From contig CM075673.1 of NCBI GenBank assembly GCA_037962975.1, forward strand, positions 157,686,667 to 157,750,666: DNA of 64,000 nt, given 5' to 3'. Positions 1 to 12,100 of the stretch are shown one piece after another. How positions within the stretch are numbered: position 1 is the stretch's first letter; each line of letters begins with the position of its first letter. A program made the position numbers and the translations under genes. The notes under the pieces were generated by a model. It was not told where the DNA came from. It worked only from the letters and a program-made list of their open reading frames with translations, and did no database searches. The stretch comes from Clitoria ternatea (lineage: Eukaryota; Streptophyta; Magnoliopsida; Fabales; Fabaceae).

Positions 1-106
1 TCTCTGATCTCAGCGTGATTCAATTATGTGGTTATGATCTCACACACTTAACACACCAGTGTATCAATGTACATAACCAATACCAAAATTAACACTGAAA
101 CTTTAC

Positions 107-3100
107 CTCAACAGAGTTAACTTCATATACTTGGTTTTCAGTGACTTCTAGATCTAGTGCCTGTATGCAAGCTTCAGCAACCACAATTCTGCTTGCTTCT
201 CCCACTAGTTTATCTCCTGAAAGCCCGTTGCCAATTTAAAAAAATTTAAATAAAAATCCTAGCAAAAGATATAAATAATTACAAGTTTTCTGGTAAAACT
301 TGAAACCTTTCCACAACAAATTTTCTTGCAAAACTTGAAAATCCTCCCATGACATACTGCTGAGTACAACCCAAAGACTACATCATGTGAAAATATTCAT
401 ATTAACTCTTTATATTTATAATACTTATTTTACTTGTTTCTTCTTCTCACCATTTGGTGGGACTTCAATGAATACACATTTTGGCATAACAGATCTGCCC
501 ATATACATACCATTGAAATTCTCTCCTTCAATTGTGGTGCACAAGTCACAACGCATGGGAAAGGGGGATGATTATTCCAAGGTCTTGGAATTTATCTTTT
601 TGACCTTGAGACATCATATTCAACTTTGAAGAATGCATTAGAAATTTCTAGATCTCCTTGGAATTATGGAGATCTATTAACCTCTATTAAAAGTCTCTAG
701 ATCTCTTTAGAATTATGAAAATTTATTAGCCTCCATTAGAAGTCTCTAAATCTCTTTGGAAAAGCTACATTCTTCTCCTATAAATAGGAAAACTTGTGAA
801 GAGTTGAACATATCCAAGTGAAGAAATTCCCCAAAGAGCTAGAGAGCTTTTATATTCCTTTTTGAGAGAAAGAGAGAGTTCCATAGAGAGAAACTTTGTA
901 TACCATCCGAGAAAGTGATATTTATAAAGAGATCCTCAAAGATTGATAGAAACACTTTACAATCCTATTTTTTATAGTAAAGAATTTTAACTGGATTAGG
1001 TCTACTGGTTTTTTACCTCAGAGGGTCATGCATGTGTTTTGTAGTAGAAGGCTATGTAGTAGAATGGAGTAAACCCCCAGGTAGTCATGGGACGTGCACT
1101 ATAGTCCTAGATATTTTCAAATTTTCAAATTTGTCCTGATTTTACAAAACAACTTTTAATTTAATCATTTTCAGTATAAAATGTTAGTAAAAAAAGAAAG
1201 TACAAATGGACTAAAATGAATGACTCTTCGCCATACTAGTCAATCCCAAATAGCGGCGCGGAGCGGCCAACCTTAAAACTGGGATAGCGGAAAGCGGGAT
1301 GACCACTATTTTGAATAAACCTATATAAATATTTCCTATATTTTCTACATATATATATATATAAGCAAAAAAATCACACAAAAATTAAATTTAAAGCCAT
1401 ACAATCATATTCAAATCATAATAATCAATCCCAAATAGCGGCGCGACGCAGCCGACCTAAAAAACAGGATCGCGTGTCGCGGCGCAAATCGCAGACGCAA
1501 TTTAATACTATCGCGGGATAAAACAGTCTAACATATAAGTATGCACAAAAACACTTAAAAACCCAAGATATATAACTAAAAACATTCCAAATTCATAAGT
1601 GATAATTAAAAATCAATATCATCCAAATGGAACATAGTAACATGGTCTAAAACATTAAAAAACAATGATTCAAGCATTCCAAGACACTAAGGCAGCATTA
1701 AATTTAGAACCAAATACATAACAAATAAGAAACATAAGCTATGAAATGAACTAGGAATCTATAAATCATATTCATCTTCTTCATCATCTTCATCTTCTAG
1801 TTCCAACTCTTTTTCCCCACCACTTGAGGTCTCATGATCACTTCTATATATTTCTTCCTCCTCGGAAGTCTCTTCATCACAAAGGTCTTCTTCCTCTTCT
1901 TCCTCACGCATAACATATTTCCTTTTCCCTTTTTTCCTTTGGCTTGAGGAAGGCCCGGATGCATCACTTTGCTTATGTTTCCTCCTTGTGTAATGCAATG
2001 GTTGTCTAGCACCAGTAGTATGTGCCACTTGCCCCCATGTCAATCCATCACCCTCATCAAACACAAATTCTTACTCACCCCCATCTTCATCACCATCTAA
2101 TTCTCCTAATAACCACTCATTAGTGGCGGTATCATCAACTTCCTTTAGGAGAATCGGATCAATGATGTTTATAGCCTCAAACCTCTCTTTTAATGTTTGT
2201 TTATACTTGATGAACCAAGTCACACAACCTTTGATGCTCAAGACGGCCTCTCTTCTTAGAATGAATCTATTTCATTTTAAAAAAATGTTAGCCTGCTGCC
2301 ACCTACAAAACTAATAATCTAAAGAAGCTATTAAAAGCTTACATGCTCAAAAGTGCTCCAGTTTCGCTCACACCCAAAAGAGCTACAAGTTAAAGATAAA
2401 ACTCTAACAGCAATCTTCATCATATCAGGAGTAAATGTCCCATATAGCTTCCACCATTCAGCTGCAACGTAATTAATTAATCACATCAACTATCATTGTT
2501 ATCAAATTTAAAACAGATGACAATTAAATGAATGAAGTTAGAAACTCTTATCAGGGGCTAAAGTGCTCATTTGTCTTATGGCCCCACCTCCACTAAAGAG
2601 TCCTTGGGAATATTTGTAAGTGACCAATTGTTCACAAGCCTTATCTTCATCAATAGAGTTATGGAAGAGCCTCTCAATGGTCTTCAAGAGGCCAGCTTTC
2701 ACCTCTTTATCATTGTCAACACCAACAGGATCCTTAAAAAAATACGGGGTTAAGATAATACCCCACAGCATGCAATTGATGGATCCCACCATTTATCAAT
2801 GATGGCAAATATGTCTCTATATTTGCTTTCATCTCCTTCGAAAGCAACTTGGATGTTTTCCTTAGCCCTGTCCATAGCCTCATATATGTAACCCATTACG
2901 GTTTCTTTTCATTATCTACTAATCTCAAAACTTGGATAATAGGTCCCATAGCCTTAAGGCTAAAAACCACATCTGCCCAAAATGAAGCCATTAGAACGGT
3001 TTCCATGGCTCTCTTCCCCTTGACATCTTTTACTCCCTTGCTTTTCGTCCATTCATCCGATATAAACAGCTTTCGAAGGTTGGTCTTTTGGTTATGCAAC

Positions 3101-6100
3101 CTTTGCAAGGTCAAAAAGGTTGTAGCAAACCTTGTCACTCCATGTCTAACCAACTCAGCTCTACCAGTGAAATTTCTCAACAAATTCAATGCGAAAGAAT
3201 GGTTGTAGATGTAACCAACCAACTTTATTCCCTTAAACATACCCTTTTAATCTTTGGAAGTTTTCCAATTTCTTCCAACATTAAATCCAAATAGTGAGCA
3301 GCACATGACGTCTAAAAGAGATGTTTCCTCTTCTCCATCAACTTCTTACCTAAAGTATCACATGATGCCATTTAATTAATTAAAATTAAATTAAATCTTT
3401 AGTAATCAACCATAATAAGTAGCATTTAAAATAAAGATGAATGATTACCAGCTGCAACATAATTACTTCCATTGTCTGTTATCACTTGGACAACTTTGGA
3501 CTCTCCAATCTCCTCCACAAAGTTATCCAATAACTCAAACACCGTATCCCCCGTCTTCATGTAGGAAGAAGCATCAATGTTTTTAATGAACATAGATCCA
3601 GTAGGAGTATTGACCAAAAAATTGATAAGTGTCCTCCCCTTTCTATCAGTCCAACCATCTGACATGATAGAGCATCCTGTGTTTTCCCTCCAAATCTCAT
3701 GATTCTTCATGAGTTCCTTGGTGTACTCTAACTCTTTCAAAAGAGAAACCCTACACATGATAACTTGGAGGCTTTAGATTAGAACCATACTCTCCAACCG
3801 CTGCCAACATGTCCTTAAAGCTCTTGGTACACACAACATTAAAGGCAATTCCCTTCCTGATTAGAAAGCGCTCTATGTATTGAACTGTTCTTGCTCTTGC
3901 CTCCTTAGTACAATGATCCTTCATGTTTGTTTGTTTCATATTTTCCCCTATTTTTCTAGTTGTCTCTGGATCTCTCATCATCCACAAATCGAGTGGCCCT
4001 TTTGTATTCTTTGATTTCTTCAACAGCCCTGTTGAAGCATGACTTAAAGAAGATGGAATCCGTTTTCCTTGTTTCAAAGATCGGATCTCTTGAATCTCTT
4101 CCTCCTCCTCCTCGTCTACCTCTTCACTCAAGTACATCATTTTATCTGCAACCTTCTTGGCCGCAAGTTCCAACGACTTCTTTCTCACATTTTCAGGGGT
4201 CTTCAAACATCTACCAACATTCCTCTTTGCACCCATTTGGTGCTCCTTAGCTCTAGTAATGCCACCTTTAGTGATCTTCCCACAAAAATTATATGTCACC
4301 ATCTTCTTGTTGTTAGGGTCCTTTAGTGAGTTCCATTCCCAACCCGGATCAAGGTTGTTTCTGGTGCATTTGAAGAGTTGAACACATGATTGAGGGGTTG
4401 GGGTATCGCCTGAATCTCCACCGACAGTTACCATTGATGGAGAGGTGTTGTGGGTGTTGCTGTTAGAAGCAAATGGCAAAAAAAAATAGGGAACACTAGT
4501 TGTTAGAGCTTGCTGCAGGTGGCTGTTGGAGCTTGCAGTAGGTGGTTGGGGGCTGTTTGGAGTGGCAGCAGGTGGTTGGAGGCTATGGGAGGTGGCAGCG
4601 GCTAGTTGGGAGCTATTTAGAGGTCAGAACAGGTGGTTGTAAGCTATGGGAGGTGGCAGCAGCTGGTTAGGAGCTGTTTGGAGGTGAGAACAACATCGCC
4701 AGAGGTCAAAGGTGGTTACCAGAGCTCAAAACAATGTCACCGGAGTTCATACAGCCTTCGTCGGAGGTCTGACAGCGTCGCCGGAGCTCAGAGGTGGTCA
4801 CCGGACAGTATGGAGGCCGTTGGTGGTGTTATTGGAGGGTGGGTGAAGAAGAAGAAGAAGGAGAAGGAGAACAATGGAGAGGAAGATAGAAGAAGAAAGA
4901 GAAAGTAGGAGAAGAAATGAGAAGAGGAAAAAGCTATTAGAAGAAGAAACCCTAAAAAAGGAGGGAAGTAAAAACAAACTTACCAAAACGACGCTGTTTT
5001 ACATCCCAACAGAAATGCGGCTGTAACACCCTGCAATCCGCGACGCCAAGATCGCCGTGCGACGCCCGCGATTTGGAGCACTGTGCAACGCGGGCCGCGA
5101 AACCTCTGTCGTGGGGAGGAGCCGCGACACGATGGAGCGGCGCGATCGCGGCCGCGATTGCCGCTATTGACTACTATAATTCAAATCATAATAATATTCT
5201 TGACAAACATAAAACATCACAATCACATAACATAACATGGCATAAAATTAGTTATCACATAACATAGTAAAGTAAATAGTTCACACAAAGTCACAATAAG
5301 ATAAACACATGAAATTTCAGCACCTAAAAGACAATTAAACAAGTTAACAAACTTCAAGTTCCTTTCTAGTTTCCAATCCTAAATCAATCCTAAATTCCTA
5401 ATATGCATCATCATCTTCATCTTCAAGGTTTGCCTCTTCATCTCCTGCATCATCTTCATCACCACTTAGGCAGATCTCTTCCCCCTCCGATGCAGTGTCT
5501 TCACCGTCAAACTCTTCTTCCTCTTCTTGAATTAACTCTTTTCCATTCCTAGAAGTGAAAGGGGCAACAGTTGTGTTCCCTCCCTTTTTGCTCCTCCTAG
5601 TGTTTGTCAATGGCTCAGTAGCCCCAGTAGCCTCAGTAACATCTCTCCATGTTAAGACATCATCATCAAAGACCAAATCACAAACACCTTCCTCATCTTC
5701 ATCCTCCATCCTTCCTAGTACCCACTCATTGGTATCATCTTCAACATCATCTAGGACAATAGGATCAATGACATCTTGACAATCAAAACGCTCCCTAAGA
5801 GTTTGGTTATATTTAATATAAACCAAATCTTGTAATCTTTGATGTTCTAGCCTACTTCTCCTTTTAGAATGAACCTAAATAAAAAATTAATGGAAAGATG
5901 TTAGAAGCTACTAGACTAATGCTATCAAATTGAATGTATTGAGAACTCTACTTACCTGCTCAAACATACTCCAATTCCGTTCACACCCAGATGAGCTACA
6001 AGTTAAACTCAGCACCTTAATGGCAATAACTTGTAACTTTAGAGTATGTGATCCAAAACTTACCAACCATTCAGCTGCAATTGAAGAATATACAAATAAA

Positions 6101-9100
6101 AACCAAAATAGCAAATAACTCAGCACCTTATTCAACTCCAATCCTAAAAAACACTCTTACCAGGAGCCATTGTAGATCTTTTCCTTATAGCTGCCTTAAT
6201 TCCAAAGAGGCCTGCAGCTCTCCTATACAATGATATCTCATCTAGAGCTTTGTCTTCATCATCTGAACTAGTGGACAACCTTTCAATACATTTGTACAAT
6301 CCATCCATCACCTCTGGATCATTTTCTACTAGTGAGTTGCCATAGAAAAATTGGGGATTTAAGTAATGACCCGCTGCGTGCAATGGATGGTGAAGGTGAA
6401 ATTTCCATCGTCTATCAATGATGGATAAAATCTCCTTGAACTTGGCTTCATCTCCCTTGAAAGAATTCTAGATACTTTCCTTGGCTCTATCCATAGCTTT
6501 ATATATGTAGCACATCGCGAGCCTCTTCTCATTGTCAACTAGCCTACGCACCTTCACAATGGGTGCCATTGCCTTTAGGCTGTAAATAACATCACCCCAA
6601 AAGGTAGGCATAAGGACAATGTCCACTACTCTTTTCCCCTTGGTCTCCTTGGCATTGTTGGACTTCAACCACTCATCTGAAATTCTTCAAATTATACAAC
6701 CTTTGCAATGTAAGAAATGTTGTGGCAAATCTTGTGACTCTGTGCCTAACCAACTCCTTATGAGTGAATTGCCTCATAATATTCAAAGTTAATGTGTGGT
6801 TATAGATGTAGCCCACAAGAGAGATCCCTCTTTTTATGGTCCTCTTCACTCTCGGTAGCTTCCCAATATCCTCTAGCATCAAGTCTAGGTAGTGCGCAGC
6901 ACAAGGAGTCCAAAATAAATGTGTTCTTGTTGCCCATCAACAACTTGCCTAATAGTAAAATCAAACTATTAGTAGTGATACACGGTTTATAAAGTATAAA
7001 AAATCTTAAAGTTAATAAACTATTAGTTTGTAACTCTTATCAGCTTTCACATAAATACTCTCATTGTCGGTGATCACTTGCACCACATTACTCTCTCCTA
7101 TCTCCTCAATAAAATCATCCAGCAACTTGTAGAGTTTTTCCCTGGTCTTCACATATGATGAAGCATCAACACTCCTAATAAACATAGAACCCCTTGGACA
7201 ATGGACCAAAAAATTTATCAAGGTTCTATTCTTCCTATCTGTCCATCCATCCGACATTATACTACAACCATAATGTTCCCTCTCTCTCACATGATCCTGC
7301 AACAATTCCTTAGTGTACTCCAATTCTTTTTTCAAGAGAGGAACTCTAGCTTCATGATAGCTTGGAGGTTTAAGATGCTTCCCATAATTCCCAATAGCTT
7401 CCACCATTAACTTGAAGCTTTTTGTGCGCAACACATTAAAAGGAATTGAGTTCCTACAAAGGAACCGTTCTATATATTGTATTGTTCTAGCTCTTACTTC
7501 TTTGTCACAAGCATCATTTATGCTTGTTTGCCTTGAAGCCTTCTCCCCCCCCCCCCCTCCCCCCCAAATGAATGGTTGATTCAGGATTTTTAAAAAACAA
7601 CAAGTCCAATGAACCTTTAGGTTTCTTGGCAGTGGAAGCTGTTTGTGTTGATGCAACTGACATTGTCATGCTTGTAGCTCTTTTTCCATTTCGAATGGCC
7701 GAAATCTTCTCTACTTCATGTTCCTCATTAAAGTCATCAATCTCTTTCAAATATGCCTCTCTTTCATTTTTCTTGTTAAGGAAGGCAGCCTTAAGAGTCT
7801 CTGTAACATCATCTGGACACTTATTACAACTACCGCAGTTCCCTTTCACACCCATTTGATTTTTTTAGCCCGAGTAATTCCACCGGTTGTGGTCTTGCCA
7901 CAAAAATCACAAGTGACATGCTTTCGATTGTTGATGTCCTTCAAACTGTTCCAATCCCAAGCAATGTCTTGGTTAGGTGCATTTGGCTTCAAATGTCCAG
8001 GAAGTGGGGAGGGTTTAAACCTGGCAGCATTCCCTTCAACACCCTTTACTGGAATTTCTTGAGCCATTGAAGTGGTACAAAAAACATCCCTTCAACCTTC
8101 CTTGTCAACAACCCTTCAAGGCTTCAACAACCCTTCAACAACAGCCCTCCTTTTAACAACAGCCCTCACAGCCCTTCAACAACAACCAACAACAGCCCTC
8201 CCTTCAACAAGAGTTGATGGGTAAAAAACAAAACAGAGAAGTGAAGAAGAAATAAAGCAGAAGCACGCCGGAAATGGGTACAGCTCGCCAGAGAAGAGAA
8301 CAGCTCGCCGGAGAAGACAACACCTCGCCGGAGAAGAAAGAAGCTTCGTTGGAAATCAATGAAAGACGCCGGAAATGGGTGGGGGACGCCAGAAATGAGG
8401 TGGGGGACGCCGAAAACTCACTGGGTGTTGCCGGAAATAGGTAGGTGCAATGGGATAGCAAGTGAAACAGGGAGAAATATGGAAGGGGTGGTTGTTGTGT
8501 TTAATTTAGGGTTTTAGAATGAGGGAGAAAGCATAAAAAGGCAAAAATACCCTTTAAAAATCAGGTTCCAGAGGGGCAAAATAGGGCACGCCTGGATAGC
8601 GGCCGTTTCGCAACGGGACGGGCCGCTTCGCGCGCTTCGCGAATCGCGACGCTATTCCCGCGATCTGTTCCTTCCCGCGATGCACCACCACGTCGCGCCC
8701 TGGGTCCGCTCCAACCGCTATTGACTAGTATGCTCTTCGCAGTGTCATGAACTAATTTAAGGGTCTTAGATTGTGCATGACCATACAATCTTTAATGACT
8801 AACTTGAGAGTTTACTCTAGAAGGATATGATGGCTCATGGTAGAAATAAAGGCACTTACACAAACACAACATGCATTCCAAGGGTTTTTGGGTCTTTGCA
8901 ATCAAAACAAAACATGATACGTTGTTGGCTATATTGAATACTTGTATCAGTCACTAAGTGCCATATATACTCAAAAGTCAGATGCATTTTGCTAATTCTT
9001 TTTTTACGCCTTGACCTACCTAAAAGGGAGAGAATAGAGTTTGTGAAGCAGTAACGCCAAAACATACATGCTAAGGAGTATGGACTATAAAGAAAAATTA

Positions 9101-12100
9101 AGTTGGTTGGTAAGTTAAACAATCAAACTGTTGCAATACAACAGCAAAAATACAATAAATCCTTCTACGCCAGCTGCAGAGGGAACCAAGTTTTCACAGC
9201 AAACATTGATGTTAATAGATATCTTAACAGTGCAGCCATTGGAGGACTGTTATACACTTATACTAAGATCATTATACAGTTCTACATCTAGGCCTAGCTA
9301 ACTGTAATTAAACTGCAGGTCAAATTCCAGCTTCATTTGACAAAAAGTGTTGAGACTTGGGACAGGGAACCTGATTTATTTATTTATTTTGTCATTGAAA
9401 CAAGCTATGTTGCTACCAAATCACATTTCTAGATTACATTCACACATGCAGCTTATGTAAAAAGGTAATCTGATCAGGTAAAACTTGGCTTAGGAAATTT
9501 ATTAATTTAACAAGAAAATAGAAAAGAAATGCTAACATTATTCATATACCTTGACCTACAAGGACTGCTCGTCGTTGTCCAGCTGTTGCTTTGAGCAAAG
9601 TATTTAGATCATATGAGGTGTATGGTCCATCTGTCAACCTTCCAGGTCTGAAATGCATTTAAATATGCCATATGAGGAGAATTTGAGAATTTAAGGCACA
9701 TTTAGTCCAAGTGAAAATTCCTCCACCTCTTCATTCAGCAAGTATCAACAACCAGGCAGGTATACAATGTGCAGAAGTTTCACCATACCTTACTATTGTA
9801 AATGGAAGGCCAGAACTCCTAAGAAAATCCTCACCCATCTTCTTATATTTCAGGACACCAAATAGGTTCATAATACTACAAGAAAAAAGAGTATTGAATA
9901 CGAAAACTTTTAGAACTCAAAAAACAAAATTCATGTCATGGAATATTTATATCATTGGCCAACTGGAATTTACTGCCTAATGAACTTATTTACCAAACAC
10001 CAATATCACAAATGAGTGTTTTATATGAAGATGCAGAGAGGATGATAAGAATTAGTGACATCTCACAGTTTGGACTCCTACTAACAGCATATGGCCCTAA
10101 CATTTATCTCAAAAGGAGGCTGTTATTGCTATGAATGGGTAAATATGGGAATGATTCACAGAGAATTAAGGGTAACATATACTCAGAGTATGTGACAACA
10201 TCGAAGACTTATCCCACTTGGTGGAAGTGGATACATGCTTACATATATCAAAGAATGTTATCTGGCTCTATGAAGAACTATATTTTTGCTAATGAGGGTT
10301 AGCTCAACTGGTCAAACATTATCATGTTTATGTAATTGACTTGCTTAAGGGCTGCAACACATGGGTATTGCTTGAATTTTAAATGTCTGTCTTCAACTAA
10401 AATCTACACAGCACAATATTAAGGATTTCATATATGATGTGAGATGAGAAAAAGTATTTTGAACTCCTAGTAATTATATTTATAAGTAGGATACATTTGA
10501 CAATTTCAATTACATAAGTTTGAAACACAGGAGTAACTATACATTATGAAACCAAATCTTGAATCAAGAATAACTAACAGAAAACTAGAAATAGAATTAA
10601 AATAACAAAATAAGTACAAACCATTTTCGAATTCTGTAGCTAATTTTCATCTTGTGTTTCACTTCAATTTGGGAAAAAATAAAAATAAAAGATTTCACCC
10701 ATCTTGGACAGGTTAAACTAGTGGTTATATGTTGAAACCAATTTCTTGCTGGAATTTTATAAGGTCTCTTTACTGAATTATCAGTAAAAGAAGTTCTGCT
10801 TTGGCCAACTGATGATAGTACCAAAATCACAAGCAACTTTGTCAATTAAGGAAAAAATGAGGTATTCTTACCTCCATGGCAATTCATTGAACTTGGTCAC
10901 TCCTATTGATGACACAAGAACAACTCTCTTCACTGAGGAAGGCAATGCAGACACTAGATTCTTTACTCCCACCCAATCTTCAAATTAAATACTTATAGTC
11001 AACATCAAAATAATGACAAGTGTTTAAAGTGTTGATGAATTCTATGCTGTAGACAACTTCGAATAAAAGGCATTACCAATGTTATGCTAGTTTTCCACAC
11101 TTGAATTTTTGCCTAACTAGTCTTCTATTTCATTTTGGTTATGACATAAAATTTAAATGCTCCAATGTATGCATTACAGGATTCTTAGTTCTTACCAACC
11201 CTTTCTGGTGTATTATCATCATCCCACCGCCTTGAAGGAAAAGCTGTTGTTCCTGTGCAGCAAATCACATGTGTGACACCCTATAAAGCGAGTAAACAAA
11301 AAGCAAAGAAAAACAAGAAATGCAAATTATTTGCTAAATTTTCTTTTCTGAATGAAATGACTCATCAAAATGAAAATAATTGAGGTCAATCAAGTATCGT
11401 ACAGTAAAATACTAAGAAGAGTTTACCTCAAATATGGATGGATCCAAATCTTCCCGCTTCCTTGTATCAGCTTTGAACACCTGTTATGCTCAGAAGAAAA
11501 TACATTGAGAATGCATGAAATCAAATGGACCCACAAAGCTTGTTGTCCCTTGTAGGGACTGATAAAGCAACTAAATTTGAACTTTCAGATTATTAAAGAG
11601 TAGATGATTCATGTACCTGAAGTTTCTCCTTATCTTGTTCACCAAACAGTTCTGTGGCTTTCTCTGGATTCCTAAGTATCAAGCGGGACTTGACACTCCG
11701 CTGAAGCAGTGATGCTACTACCAGCTGCCCTGAGTAGTAGTAAGTAAGAAAATTGCTTCAATAGCTTTCCCAATCAAACAACTAGCATGAATTATGCAAA
11801 CATGTCAACTTACAAAGTACATCCTAAAGGAACATGGTAACCTTACAAAGAGGCTTCTAAAGGCACAACAAAAACAACATTTATTGGCCTATGTAATAAC
11901 TACATTAAAAATGGTGATTCTTAATTAGTTGAAAGTATTTATCTCTACACTGAAAATGCATTATAATGATTACACTTTCATCTCAAAAGTAGAAGAAACA
12001 CTCGTTAAGGAAAGCGGGCCCTGTTCTACCTTGAATTCAAATATAGTAAATCAAAGTAGAAAAAAGGTACAAGAAATATTTTACTTCTTCAGAGAAGTCC

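Larger units (their letters stand above)
1232..8732 (-). mobile_element. Outer hAT DNA transposon, interrupted by a second hAT
   Basis: The left end reads CATACTAGTCAAT and the right end is its reverse complement, ATTGACTAGTATG. Both run into GC-rich subterminal sequence (GCGGCGCG/GCGG motifs). An exact 8-bp target-site duplication CTCTTCGC flanks the element at 1224-1231 and 8733-8740, the length expected of hAT elements. Its own sequence is 1232-1416 plus 5187-8732. Its BED/DUF659/hAT-type transposase gene (5398-8067) is on the minus strand. It sits in an intron of the minus-strand SDR gene, in the same transcriptional orientation. Confidence 0.95.
217..9549 (-). other. Giant intron 7 of the SDR gene
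   Basis: This 9333-bp interval lies between two exons that join in frame: the 5' exon ends with codon position 1 (G) and the 3' exon supplies the next two bases. It starts GTATATG and ends TTTCAG on the minus strand. A 7.5-kb nested hAT insertion and a probable LTR scrap account for most of it. The remaining ~1.8 kb (217-559, 1028-1223, 8741-9549) is AT-rich with no coding feature that I can support. All other introns of the gene are 0.1-0.9 kb. Confidence 0.88.

Noticed and set aside
387..629. 80-aa open frame in the SDR intron
   Set aside because: Lies in AT-rich intronic sequence with no domain or conserved context.
4633..4986. Open frames 5' of the inner hAT transposase (both strands, Lys/Glu- or Leu/Ser-rich)
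   Set aside because: Low-complexity GAA/TTC repeats in the leader of the hAT; no recognisable protein.
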